From assembly GCF_001278035.1 (NCBI RefSeq), contig NZ_CP009452.1:62001-126000 (forward strand): a DNA stretch of 64,000 nucleotides, given 5' to 3'. Every line of letters begins with the position of its first letter. The stretch's first letter is position 1. The notes beneath the pieces are model-generated. The model searched no databases, had not been told where the DNA came from, and saw only the letters and a list, made by a program, of their open reading frames with translations. This document shows, one piece after another, positions 42,096-51,624 of this stretch. The translations under genes and the position numbers were made by a program. The DNA comes from Sphingopyxis sp. 113P3 (GTDB taxonomy: Bacteria > Pseudomonadota > Alphaproteobacteria > Sphingomonadales > Sphingomonadaceae).

Positions 42096-44155
42096 TTTCG
42101 ATGTTCCGCCCTGTACCTCCCGCGATTCTGATGTCCTTCGCGCTTCTGGCCGCCGCTCCCGCGCTCGCGCAGGACGCACGAGAGCAGCAGACGCTCACCT
42201 CGCCCGACGGCAGCATCGTCCTGACAGTGTCGACCGACAATGACGCCCGCCCGACCTGGTCGCTTTCGCGCAAGGGTAAGCTGTTGATCGCGCCGTCGAA
42301 ACTCGGCTTTCTCTTGACCGACGGGGTTGGGCTCCAGCGCGGTTTCGCGATCGAAGGCGCGGAGCGCGCGAGCGGGGACGATACATGGGAGCAGCCGTGG
42401 GGCGAACGGCGATATGTTCGCGACAACTATAATGAGCTGCTCGTTCGCTTTCGCCAGGATGAAAGCTGGGGCGGGCATGCCATGAACCTGCGCTTTCGCC
42501 TGTTCGATAACGGCATCGGTTTTCGCTACGAACTGCCCGCGCAGGCGGGGTTAAAGACGGTGAGGATCGCCGACGAGATCACCGAATTCGACATCGCGCC
42601 CGCGGGCACCGCCTGGTGGATCGCGGGGGGCGAGTGGAACCGCTACGAGCAGATGTATCAAAAGACGCCGATCGATGCGGTCGCGACCGCGCATACGCCG
42701 CTGACGATGCGTCTCGAAGACGGCACGCACCTGGCGTTTCACGAGGCCGCGCTGGTCGATTATTCGGGGATGTGGCTGAAGCGCATCGAGGGACGCAAGT
42801 TTCGCGCGACCCTCGCGCCCTCGTCGCGCGGGCCGCGCGTCGTGCGCGACCTTCCCTTTCATACGCCATGGCGGACCCTCCGCATTGCTGGCGATGCGGC
42901 GGGGCTGGTCGAGAATGACCTCGAGCTCAACCTCAACGAACCGAACAGGCTGGGCGACATCAGCTGGTTCAAGCCGATGAAATATATCGGCATCTGGTGG
43001 GGAATGATTCGTGGGCCCTGGAGCTGGGCCGAGGGGCCGAACCACGGCGCGACGACCGAGCGGACCAAGCAATATATCGATTTCGCGGCGAAGAACGGTT
43101 TTGGGGGCGTGCTCGTCGAGGGGTGGAACAAGGGCTGGAACAGCAATTGGTTCGGTCACGGCGAAGCATATCGTTTCACCGAGCCCACTCCCGATTTCGA
43201 CCTCAAGGCGGTTACAGATTATGCGCGCAAAAAAGGCGTGACGCTGATCGGTCACCATGAGACCGGCGGTAATATCGTGAACTACGAAGCGCAGCTTGAC
43301 GATGCGATGGCACTTTACGGCAAGCTTGGGGTTGCGGCGGTGAAGACCGGCTATGTCGCGGATGCGGGCGGGATCATCGCGCCGGGGGTCGCGCCCGGGA
43401 CGTTCGCGATGGAGTGGCACGACGGGCAGCGCCAGGTCGAGCACCATCTGAAAGTCGTCGAAGTTGCCGCAAAGCATCATATTGCGGTCAACCCCCACGA
43501 GCCGGTGAAGGACACGGGACTGCGCCGTACCTACCCGAATTGGGTTTCGCGCGAGGGGGCGCGGGGGATGGAATATAATGCGTGGAGCGATTTCGGAAGC
43601 GGTCCAGACCATGAACCGACGCTGGTCTATACGCGCATGTTGTCGGGCCCGATGGATTACACCCCCGGCGTTCTGAGCCTCGAAGGGTCAGGCAAGGCGC
43701 CTTTCGCATCGACGCTCGCCAAGCAGCTCGGCCTCTATCTCGCCATTTATTCGCCAATCCAGATGGCAGCCGATTTCATCGAAAATCTGGAAGCGCACCC
43801 GCGCGAGCTCGAGTTCATCAAGGCGGTGCCCGCCGACTGGGCGGAAAGCCACCTGATCGCGGGTGAAGTTGGCGACTATGCGATCTTTGCGCGCAAGGAC
43901 CGGAACAGCGCCGACTGGTATGTCGGCGGGGTCAACGACGCGACCGAGCGGACGCTGGCCTTGCGCCTTGATTTCCTAGATCCAGGCAAAGGCTATACCG
44001 CGACGGTGTGGAAGGACGGTGCGGGCGCGACCTATCTGACCGAGGCGCGGCACAATATCGCCTATGAAACGATCGAAGTGAAGAAGGGCGATACCTACAA
44101 TCTATGGCTTGCTCCCGGCGGCGGGGCGGCGATCCGCTTGAAGCCGATACGATAA
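42092..44155 (+). CDS. GH97 alpha-glucosidase (SusB-like, inverting branch), exported
   Basis: ATG 42092 overlaps the preceding stop and gives 687 residues with a signal peptide (ending at APALAQ, about residue 26). It has an N-terminal beta-sandwich (to about residue 270), a catalytic barrel and a C-terminal beta domain. HEP near Glu470 and REGARGME ending at Glu494 are 24 residues apart, as are the base Glu508 and acid Glu532 of Bacteroides SusB, so the inverting mechanism is expected. Glu390 in HHETGG is also conserved. The enzyme releases glucose from maltodextrins in the periplasm and is calcium-dependent in the family. It ends the operon; no clear terminator follows. Confidence 0.93.
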   Translation: MISMFRPVPPAILMSFALLAAAPALAQDAREQQTLTSPDGSIVLTVSTDNDARPTWSLSRKGKLLIAPSKLGFLLTDGVGLQRGFAIEGAERASGDDTWEQPWGERRYVRDNYNELLVRFRQDESWGGHAMNLRFRLFDNGIGFRYELPAQAGLKTVRIADEITEFDIAPAGTAWWIAGGEWNRYEQMYQKTPIDAVATAHTPLTMRLEDGTHLAFHEAALVDYSGMWLKRIEGRKFRATLAPSSRGPRVVRDLPFHTPWRTLRIAGDAAGLVENDLELNLNEPNRLGDISWFKPMKYIGIWWGMIRGPWSWAEGPNHGATTERTKQYIDFAAKNGFGGVLVEGWNKGWNSNWFGHGEAYRFTEPTPDFDLKAVTDYARKKGVTLIGHHETGGNIVNYEAQLDDAMALYGKLGVAAVKTGYVADAGGIIAPGVAPGTFAMEWHDGQRQVEHHLKVVEVAAKHHIAVNPHEPVKDTGLRRTYPNWVSREGARGMEYNAWSDFGSGPDHEPTLVYTRMLSGPMDYTPGVLSLEGSGKAPFASTLAKQLGLYLAIYSPIQMAADFIENLEAHPRELEFIKAVPADWAESHLIAGEVGDYAIFARKDRNSADWYVGGVNDATERTLALRLDFLDPGKGYTATVWKDGAGATYLTEARHNIAYETIEVKKGDTYNLWLAPGGGAAIRLKPIR

Positions 44156-44250
44156 GCGTGCCCCGAAGAGCCCGGAAACCCCATCGTTTACGCGGCCTTT
44201 ACCACTCCTGAGGCATGACATTGTCCGATGTTTGCCACTGGGGATGATTG

Positions 44251-45561
44251 ATGGACAGCATGCGCGGGTTGCTTTCGGGCAGCTACGGCCACGATGACGG
44301 CGGCATCGACGCTCCCCCGGCGGTCGGCGTCGACGAACGGCGGATGCAGGTCCGGGCCTATAATTACTGGGCCTCGCTGCTCGCCGATCGCGCCTATCCC
44401 TCGGTGGAGGATCTCGACCTCGACCGCGCGGGCGACTTCGGCCCGCACTCGGTGCTGCTCGACTTCACCGCGGGAATCGAGAACCCGGCCATAGCCTTCC
44501 TCGGAGACCGCCTGCGCGCCGAGTCTCAGATCGACCCGGATGTTCAGTATATCAGTCAGATACCGGGGCGCTCGCTGCTGTCACGGCTGACCGACCATTA
44601 TCTCCAGATCATCGCGAACCGCACGCCGATCGGCTTCGAGGCCGAGTTCGTGAACGACCGCGCCGTGACGATCATGTACCGTGGTATCCTCCTGCCCTTC
44701 TCGTCCGATGACGATACGATCGACTTCATTCTGGGGGTCATCAACTGGAAGGAAGCGGTGCCCGCCGACGAGGAGGAGGAGCTCCAGCTGTCGGTCGATC
44801 AGGCTATGCGCAGTGCCGCACCGCTCACCGCGCCGATGCCGCTGTGGGCCGACGGCCCCGACTCGGGGCATATCGTCTCCGATGCTCCGGGCTTTGCGGC
44901 GTTCGACCAGCTCGAAGAGCTTGATCCGGCAGACGCCGCGCCGTCCGCTCCGGACGAAGATGCAGACCTCGCCGATTGGCTCGCCGCCGCGCGCGAGACC
45001 GCCGAAAGGGCCATCGCCGCCGACAGCCGCAGCCGCAGCGCGCTTTATCAGGCCGTCGGCAAGGCGTGGGACTTCGCGCTGGTTGCCGAAACGCAGCCCG
45101 AGGCGTTCGCCGAGCTGCTCGAGGACGCAGGGCTGAGCGCGCAGGCACGCGCGCCGATGACCCCGGTGGTCAAGCTCGTCTTCGGCGCTCATTACGACAA
45201 GACGCGGGTCGCAGAATATGCGTGCGTGCTCGGTCACGCGCGCGCGGAAGGAGTCGGGCGCGGAGAGCTCGCCGCCTATCTCGATCGCTATCCGGGCGGC
45301 CTCAAGGGCGTGGTCAAGGACGTGCGGGCGCGCCGCAGGCCCGCCGCGCGCGAGGACGCGGCAGGCACGACACTCGATGCGCTGCGCCGCGCGCATCCAG
45401 CGGTGATCCTGGAGCATGACGCAGGCGATGCCGAATTCGTCGTGCTGATCGCGCGTACGATGCCGGGCGGGCATATTGGCATTGTGGCCAAGGCCGCCGA
45501 AGATGCGGCGCTGGTCGCTCGGCTGGCGAAGAAGGCGATTGCAATCGGTCCCGGCGTTTGA
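44251..45561 (+). CDS. PAS_5-like domain protein of unknown function
   Basis: ATG 44251, preceded by GGGGA at a 6-bp distance, gives 436 residues. The N-terminal third (about residues 30-175; RAYNYWASLL, LLDFTAGIENPAIAFLGDRL, LPFSSDDDTIDFILGVINW) has the pattern of the alphaproteobacterial PAS_5 domain, a small family of unknown ligand. A Pro/Asp/Ala-rich link follows. The C-terminal part (about 255-435) is mostly helical and I do not recognise it. There is no signal peptide or membrane segment, so it is cytoplasmic. It stands alone between the GH97 gene and GDH. A role in signal sensing is only suggested by the PAS-like part. Confidence 0.55.
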   Translation: MDSMRGLLSGSYGHDDGGIDAPPAVGVDERRMQVRAYNYWASLLADRAYPSVEDLDLDRAGDFGPHSVLLDFTAGIENPAIAFLGDRLRAESQIDPDVQYISQIPGRSLLSRLTDHYLQIIANRTPIGFEAEFVNDRAVTIMYRGILLPFSSDDDTIDFILGVINWKEAVPADEEEELQLSVDQAMRSAAPLTAPMPLWADGPDSGHIVSDAPGFAAFDQLEELDPADAAPSAPDEDADLADWLAAARETAERAIAADSRSRSALYQAVGKAWDFALVAETQPEAFAELLEDAGLSAQARAPMTPVVKLVFGAHYDKTRVAEYACVLGHARAEGVGRGELAAYLDRYPGGLKGVVKDVRARRRPAAREDAAGTTLDALRRAHPAVILEHDAGDAEFVVLIARTMPGGHIGIVAKAAEDAALVARLAKKAIAIGPGV

Positions 45562-45717
45562 CGCATCTTCGCTGCAGCGCAACAGAAAATCCGAAATTTG
45601 AAATATTTTTACGCGAAACGCCGCGCGGCTCTTGAGCCCCGCGGGCGGCGGGCGCATATGGGCCGGAGCGAACGGCCCGCCGATCGTCGGTGACAGGCCC
45701 GCTTTTTTTGGTTCGGG

Positions 45718-48700
45718 ATGCTGCACCCTATGCCTAGTCAACCGGAATCGGACGCTTCCTCCGCCTCCGTCCCCGCTGTTCCCAGAAAAATCCAGTCCGC
45801 TTACCTTGCTGCCCTGCGCGGCAGCGCCCTTCCCGGCGAGGGCGACGACATGGACGAAGCGGCGCTTGCCGACGCGAGCCGGTTCATCGCCGCCGCGGCA
45901 CTCGATCGCCCCCCCGGCGCCCCCGTCCTCTCGCTCGAACCCATGGCCGCCGACGGGACCGACCGGCGGATGCGTCTTGCCATCGTCAATGACGACATGC
46001 CCTTCCTCGTCGATTCGACCTCGCAGGTCGCCGCGGCGCAGGGGCTGGTCGTGCACCGCATCCTGCACCCGGTCGTTTCGGCAACCCGTGATGCCAAGGG
46101 CCACCTCACCGATGCGGGCGCGCCGGAGCAAGGCACGCAGAACCGCGAATCGGTCATCTATATGGAACTGGAGCGCGGCGACGCGCGCGCACGTCGCCGT
46201 CTGCTCGATGCGATCGAGGCCGCGCTTGCCGACGTGCGCGCTGCGGTTTCCGACTGGAAGGCGATGCGCGCGGCCATGCTCGCCGACGCCGCGATGCGTA
46301 CTGACGGCGAGGGTGCTGAACTGCTGCGCTGGTTCGAAGGCGGCGCCATGACGCAGCTCGGACACGAATGGCGTGGCCGCGACGGCGCGGCGGACGAGCC
46401 GCTCGGCATTTGCGCATCGAGCCAAGGCCAACTGCTCTCGCCCGAAGCCCTCGCGGCTGCGTTTGCGTGGTTCGACGGTGGCGGGTCGAGCCCGCTGCTC
46501 ATCAAGTCGAACCGGCTCTCGGCGGTGCACCGCCGTGTTCTGCTCGACCTCGTCATCATTCCTGAACTCAAGGGCCGAACGGCCGAGCGGCTGTCGATCC
46601 ACGCCGGGCTGTGGACCAGCCAGGCACTGTCGATGCCACCCGCGAAAGTCCCGGTACTTCGCGCGCAGCTGTCGGCGCTGATGACGAAATTCGGCTTCGA
46701 TCCCGCAGGCCACGCGGGCAAGGCTCTCGCACACGCCCTGACCGCGCTGCCCCACGACCTGCTGATTGCCTTCGATGCGGCTTCCCTCGAGAGACTTGCG
46801 CTCACCTCCATGTCGATTACCGACCGGCCCCGGCCGAAGCTGGTCACGGTGCGCAGCGCGCTCGGCCGGCACTTGTTTGTCTTTGTCTGGCTGCCGCGCG
46901 ACGAGGTATCGACCGGCCGCCGACTGGCGATCGAGGGCATGCTGGCGCGCGAAGCCCGGGCGGGTGTCATCGGTTGGACGATGGTGCTCGAGGACGGCGG
47001 CGCCGCGCTGCTCCGTTATACGCTCGACCTTCGCAGCGGCGGTGTCATCCCCGACGAAGAGGCACTTGGCACCATGCTTGAACAGATGGTGCGCGGGTGG
47101 CAGCCCGAGGTCGAGGCGGCGCTGGCCAGGCGCGGCGACGCCGGCCGGGCTGCGGCGCTCGCCGCGCGCTTTGCGCCGCTCTTCCCCCCCAATTATCGCA
47201 ATCTCTATGATCCTGAAGAGGCCGCACGCGACATATTGCGGCTGCGCGACCTCGATGCTGCGCATCCGCGCGGGGTGCGCCTTGCACTCAAGAGCCTCGA
47301 CGGCGACGACCGGCTGCGCCTCAAGGTCTACAGCCTCGCGGGGGCGCTTGCGCTTTCCGACGTGGTTCCCGCCCTCGAGCATTTCGGCTTCGAGGTGCTT
47401 GAGGAAATTCCGACGGCACTGAGCTATGGTCGGCCGTCCGCCGACGGCGGGGAGCAGCCCGCCTTCATCCACGATTTCACCTTGCGGGTGCCAACCGCGG
47501 TCGACGAGGCGGCGTTGCTCCCGCACGCCGAGGTGATCGAGGGCGCGATTGCTGCGGTGCTCGAAGGATCGGCCGAGGACGACGCATTCAACGAGCTGAT
47601 GCTCGTGACGCAGACCGATCCGCAGGCGATCGTCTGGCTGCGCGCGTGGTTTCGCTATCTGCGTCAGGGCGGGTCGAGCTATGGCATGGACACGGTTGTG
47701 GCCGCGCTGCGACACGCGCCCACGCTGACCCGGGCAATGATCGACCGGTTTCGCGCGCTGCACGACCCGGCGGCGCACGACCCGAAGCGCGCTGCGGAAC
47801 TCGACGCCGAGATCCAGGCAGGCTTTGCAGGCATCAAGTCGATCGACGATGACCGGATCTTGCGCCGGTTCAATGCGGTGATCGGTGCGACGCTGCGCAC
47901 CAACGCTTTCGCGTCTGCCGCCGAGGAGGCGCTGGCGTTCAAGATCGACAGCAGCAAGGTCCCGGGTCTGCCCAAGCCGCTGCCGTGGCGCGAGGTGTGG
48001 GTCTATTCGCCGCGCGTCGAGGGTATTCACCTTCGCGCCGGCCCCGTCGCGCGGGGCGGGCTGCGCTGGTCGGACCGGCGCGACGACTTCCGCACGGAGA
48101 TCCTCGGGTTGATGAAGGCGCAGCGCGTCAAGAATGCCGTGATCGTGCCGACGGGCGCGAAGGGCGGCTTCTACCCCAAGGCGCTCCCAAATCCGGCGAT
48201 CGACCGCGACGCCTGGTTTGCGGAAGGGACCGAATGCTACCGCATCTTCATCCGCTCCTTGCTTTCGATCACCGACAATATCGTCGCGGGGAAGGTCGTG
48301 CACCCCCGGGACGTGGTCATCCACGACGGCGAGGATCCCTATTTCGTCGTCGCGGCCGACAAGGGTACCGCGACCTTCTCGGACGTGGCGAACGGCCTCG
48401 CAATGGAGCGCGACTTCTGGCTGGGCGATGCCTTTGCGAGCGGTGGATCGAAGGGCTATGATCACAAGGCGATGGGCATCACCGCCAAGGGTGCGTGGGT
48501 GTCGGTGCAGCGCCATTTCGCCGAAATGGGCGTCGACGTGCAGACCGACACGATCCGCGTCGCCGGCTGCGGCGACATGTCGGGCGATGTGTTCGGCAAT
48601 GGCATGCTGCTTTCAAAGGCGATCCAGCTCGTGGCGGCGTTCGATCATCGGCACATCTTCCTCGACCCGCACCCCGACCCGGCGAAGAGCTGGAAGGAGC

Positions 48701-50430
48701 GCGCACGTTTGTTCAATCTGCCGCGGTCGAGCTGGGACGATTATGACAAGAAGCTGATCTCCAAGGGCGGCGGCGTGTTCCCGCGCAGCCAGAAGAGCAT
48801 TCCGCTCAGTGCCGAGGTCAAGGCGATGCTGGACCTCAATGTCGACGAGATCGATCCCGCCGGGCTGATCTCGGCGATCCTCAAGGCGCCGGTCGACCTC
48901 CTGTGGTTCGGCGGGATCGGCACCTATCTGAAGGCCGCGAGCCAGAATAATGCCGAGGTTGGCGATCCCGCCAACGACGCGCTGCGCGTCGATGCCGAAG
49001 ACCTGCGCGCCCGGGTGGTCGGCGAAGGTGCGAACCTCGGCGTCACGCAGGCCGCGCGCATTGCCTTTTCGCAGCGCGGCGGCCGCATCAATACCGACTT
49101 CATCGACAATAGCGCGGGCGTTGATTGCTCGGACAATGAGGTCAACATCAAGATCGCGCTCAATCGCGAGATGATTGAAGGGCGGCTAGCGCAGGACGAC
49201 CGCGACGCGTTGCTCCTTCGCATGACCGACGATGTCGCGGGGTTGGTGCTCGAGGACAATCGCCTCCAGGCGCTCGCGCTGTCGATCGCCGAAAAGGGCG
49301 GAGCGGGCGCGGTGCCCTCGCTGGTACGGCTGATGGAAACGTTCGAGAGCAGCGGCCGGCTCGACCGCAAGGTGGAGGGGCTTGCCGCCAACGATGAACT
49401 GCTGCGCCGCGCGCAGGAAGGGCGCGGCTTGGCGCGTCCCGAACTGGCGGTGCTGCTGTCGACCGCCAAGCTGGCGCTGCAGGACGCAATCGAGGCGAGC
49501 AGCCTGCCCGACGATCCTATGCTGGACGGCGATCTCGCCGCGGCCTTCCCAGCCGAAATGCAGCGCGACTATGCGGAGGCAATTGCCGGGCATCAGCTAC
49601 GCCGCGAAATCATTGCGACCAAGCTCGCCAACCGCATCATCAACCGCATGGGCGTCGTCCATCCGTTCGAGCTGGTCGAGGAAGAAGGCTGTTCGCTCGC
49701 CGACGTCGCTGCGGCGTTCGTGACGGTCGAAAAGCTGCTCGACATGCGCGAGATCTGGGAGGCGCTCGACACGGCGAAGATCGACGAAGCGATCCGCCTG
49801 TCGCTGTTCGCCCAGGCGGCCTCGGCGATGGCGTCGCAAATGGCCGACCTGCTGCGCATCGCGCCGACGGGAGGGCAGCCGGGCGTGCTCGTCGCGCGGC
49901 TCGAGCCCGGCGTCGATCGGCTCACCGCGCGCGTCGACGGCCTGCTCAGCGAATCGGTGCGCCGCCAGTGGGACATGCTGAGTCAGCAGCTGCTCGACGC
50001 GGGCGCGCCCGAGGGACTCGCCGCTGCGGTGGTGCGGCTGTTCAAGCTCGACGGCGCGATCGGCATTGTCGATCTTGCTGAGCGGCGCGGCGATGACGAA
50101 GTGGCGGTGACTCATGCCTTCACCCATCTCGGCGAGGCCTTGGGGCTCGACTGGGCGCAGACGCTTGCGGCGCATATGAGCCCGACCGACCCCTGGGAGC
50201 GGCTTCTGGTGAACAGTCTGGCGCGCGATTTTCAGCAAATGCGGCTGAGCTTTCTCGCCGGGCTGAAGGGTGACGATCTCGACGGCGCGGTGACCCGGTG
50301 GCTCGGCGAACAGGCGCCGCGCGTCGCGCAGTTCCGCTCGACCGTCGACCGCGCCCGGACCATCCCGACCCCCAATGGTGCGATGCTCTCGCACCTTGCG
50401 GGGCAGGCACGCGGGCTTCTGGGACGGTAG
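45718..50430 (+). CDS. NAD-specific glutamate dehydrogenase, large (about 1570 residues, 180-kDa class)
   Basis: The 1570-residue protein matches the single-polypeptide NAD-GDH class found in Pseudomonas (GdhB), Caulobacter (GdhZ) and Streptomyces. It has a long N-terminal region with ACT-like regulatory segments (about 50-500), a catalytic core (about 770-1230; GPVARGGLRWSDR, PTGAKGGFYPK with the active Lys, GGIGTYLK) and a C-terminal helical region. The dinucleotide-binding segment is around SGDVFGNGML. It deaminates glutamate to 2-oxoglutarate with NAD+. ATG 45718 or 45730 are both possible starts; the second has the more usual spacing to nothing clear, so I kept the first. It is transcribed alone after a 156-bp gap holding a GGCTC-TT-GAGCC palindrome. 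Confidence 0.95.
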   Translation: MLHPMPSQPESDASSASVPAVPRKIQSAYLAALRGSALPGEGDDMDEAALADASRFIAAAALDRPPGAPVLSLEPMAADGTDRRMRLAIVNDDMPFLVDSTSQVAAAQGLVVHRILHPVVSATRDAKGHLTDAGAPEQGTQNRESVIYMELERGDARARRRLLDAIEAALADVRAAVSDWKAMRAAMLADAAMRTDGEGAELLRWFEGGAMTQLGHEWRGRDGAADEPLGICASSQGQLLSPEALAAAFAWFDGGGSSPLLIKSNRLSAVHRRVLLDLVIIPELKGRTAERLSIHAGLWTSQALSMPPAKVPVLRAQLSALMTKFGFDPAGHAGKALAHALTALPHDLLIAFDAASLERLALTSMSITDRPRPKLVTVRSALGRHLFVFVWLPRDEVSTGRRLAIEGMLAREARAGVIGWTMVLEDGGAALLRYTLDLRSGGVIPDEEALGTMLEQMVRGWQPEVEAALARRGDAGRAAALAARFAPLFPPNYRNLYDPEEAARDILRLRDLDAAHPRGVRLALKSLDGDDRLRLKVYSLAGALALSDVVPALEHFGFEVLEEIPTALSYGRPSADGGEQPAFIHDFTLRVPTAVDEAALLPHAEVIEGAIAAVLEGSAEDDAFNELMLVTQTDPQAIVWLRAWFRYLRQGGSSYGMDTVVAALRHAPTLTRAMIDRFRALHDPAAHDPKRAAELDAEIQAGFAGIKSIDDDRILRRFNAVIGATLRTNAFASAAEEALAFKIDSSKVPGLPKPLPWREVWVYSPRVEGIHLRAGPVARGGLRWSDRRDDFRTEILGLMKAQRVKNAVIVPTGAKGGFYPKALPNPAIDRDAWFAEGTECYRIFIRSLLSITDNIVAGKVVHPRDVVIHDGEDPYFVVAADKGTATFSDVANGLAMERDFWLGDAFASGGSKGYDHKAMGITAKGAWVSVQRHFAEMGVDVQTDTIRVAGCGDMSGDVFGNGMLLSKAIQLVAAFDHRHIFLDPHPDPAKSWKERARLFNLPRSSWDDYDKKLISKGGGVFPRSQKSIPLSAEVKAMLDLNVDEIDPAGLISAILKAPVDLLWFGGIGTYLKAASQNNAEVGDPANDALRVDAEDLRARVVGEGANLGVTQAARIAFSQRGGRINTDFIDNSAGVDCSDNEVNIKIALNREMIEGRLAQDDRDALLLRMTDDVAGLVLEDNRLQALALSIAEKGGAGAVPSLVRLMETFESSGRLDRKVEGLAANDELLRRAQEGRGLARPELAVLLSTAKLALQDAIEASSLPDDPMLDGDLAAAFPAEMQRDYAEAIAGHQLRREIIATKLANRIINRMGVVHPFELVEEEGCSLADVAAAFVTVEKLLDMREIWEALDTAKIDEAIRLSLFAQAASAMASQMADLLRIAPTGGQPGVLVARLEPGVDRLTARVDGLLSESVRRQWDMLSQQLLDAGAPEGLAAAVVRLFKLDGAIGIVDLAERRGDDEVAVTHAFTHLGEALGLDWAQTLAAHMSPTDPWERLLVNSLARDFQQMRLSFLAGLKGDDLDGAVTRWLGEQAPRVAQFRSTVDRARTIPTPNGAMLSHLAGQARGLLGR

Positions 50431-50448
50431 CAAGGGGCGTCACCACGC

Positions 50449-51324
50449 ATGCCCTATCAGCCGCGCGTCGCGCTCCTCGTCCCGGCGCCCGATTATGACG
50501 AGCGGTGGCAGCCCGCCTTCGCGCGCAAGGCGGCGGTGCTGGCGGCAGCCGGGCTTGCGGTCGAACAGCGGGCGTGGACCGATCCTGGAGATCTTGCCGG
50601 TTTCGACCTGATCCTGCCGCTTTTCGCCTGGGGCTATCAGCGCGACCCGGCGCGCTGGTATGCGCTGCTCGACCGGCTGGAGGCCGAGGCGCTCCCCGCG
50701 GTCAATCCGGTGCCGGTGCTGCGCTGGAACAGCGACAAGGCCTATCTCGCCGAACTCGGCGCGGCAGGCGCTGCGGCCGTGCCGACGATCGACGTTGCAG
50801 CACTCGACGAGGCGAGCCTCGCCGAGGCGCGCGCAAGGTTCGGGGCCGACGAGCTGGTGATCAAGCCCGCCATCTCGGGCGGCGCCGACGGCACCCACCG
50901 CATCGCGCGCGGCGCGCCGCCTCCTGCCGACGCCCTCGGTCAGCGCCGTCTCATCCAGCCGTTGATGGCCGGCATCCTGACCGAAGGCGAAGTCTCGCTC
51001 TTCTTCTTCGCCGGCTGCTTCAGCCATGCCATCGTCAAGCGCCCCGCGGCGGGGGACTTTCGCGTTCAGGAGCAGTTCGGTGGACGCGAAATGGCGTGGG
51101 AGCCCAATGCCGAAGCCCTGGCTCTTGCGGTCGCTGCCATCGCCGCCGCCCCGGCGCCGCCCGTCTATGCCCGCGTCGACCTCGTTGGCGACGCCGCGGG
51201 GCGGCCGCACATCATGGAACTTGAACTGATCGAACCTTCGCTCTTCCTTCACTTCGCACCCGACAGCGGCGCGGGATTCGGGCGGGCCATCTATGCTGCG
51301 CTCTCATGGATGACGCAAAGATAG
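50449..51324 (+). CDS. ATP-grasp family protein (RimK/glutathione synthetase-like), function unknown
   Basis: The 291-residue protein has the ATP-grasp order: an N-terminal preATP-grasp part (about 1-90), LVIKPAISGGADGTHRI near residue 140 (ATP-binding Lys), an EGEVSLFFFAGCFSHAI block near 180 and a metal-binding end with YARVDLV and MELELIEPSLF near 245-265. These are typical of enzymes that ligate a carboxylate to an amine or thiol with ATP. It lies 18 bp after the GDH stop in the same direction and may be cotranscribed, which would fit a glutamate-linked product, but that is only a positional hint. No peptide-ligase subfamily could be named. Confidence 0.7.
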   Translation: MPYQPRVALLVPAPDYDERWQPAFARKAAVLAAAGLAVEQRAWTDPGDLAGFDLILPLFAWGYQRDPARWYALLDRLEAEALPAVNPVPVLRWNSDKAYLAELGAAGAAAVPTIDVAALDEASLAEARARFGADELVIKPAISGGADGTHRIARGAPPPADALGQRRLIQPLMAGILTEGEVSLFFFAGCFSHAIVKRPAAGDFRVQEQFGGREMAWEPNAEALALAVAAIAAAPAPPVYARVDLVGDAAGRPHIMELELIEPSLFLHFAPDSGAGFGRAIYAALSWMTQR

Positions 51325-51328
51325 CTCC

Positions 51329-51577
51329 TCAGTGCTCCCCGCGATCGTGCCACAGCCATTGCCGGATCGCAGAAGTCAGGTTGGGCAGATTGCCCGCTTC
51401 CATCCGTTCGACATCGATCCGTGCAACGAGGGCATTGATGGGAAGGTTGAGCCGCGCCGCCGCGGCCTCGAGCGCGTCCCAGAAGACGGGTTCAAGGCTG
51501 ATCGAGGTCGGGTGACCCGCAATCGTCACCGAGCGTTTGACGGGCGGGCGAAGAGCGAAAGGTGCCATGTCCGCCAT
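51329..51577 (-). CDS. Small ribbon-helix-helix domain protein (RHH_4-like)
   Basis: This 82-residue protein has a beta strand (RSVTIAGHPTSISLEP) followed by two helices (FWDALEAAAARLNLPINALVARIDVER and NLTSAIRQWLW), the plan of the alphaproteobacterial RHH_4 family, in which the strand pairs in the dimer and would contact DNA or another partner. It is on the minus strand, 4 bp from the convergent ATP-grasp gene. ATG 51577 has GGAG 4 bp upstream; a second ATG three codons on is possible. Function in the family is unknown. Good size and composition for a real gene. Confidence 0.75.
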   Translation of the reverse strand: MADMAPFALRPPVKRSVTIAGHPTSISLEPVFWDALEAAAARLNLPINALVARIDVERMEAGNLPNLTSAIRQWLWHDRGEH

Positions 51578-51624
51578 TTAGCTCCATGGACCGCGCGAAG
51601 TCGAGATGCCCCCCCCGCCCTTGC

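Noticed and set aside
44581..48516. A 1311-codon open frame on the minus strand
   Set aside because: It lies opposite the PAS-like and GDH genes in a GC-rich region. Its sequence is rich in His, Arg and Gly with no domain, as antisense shadows are. GDH on the plus strand is certain.
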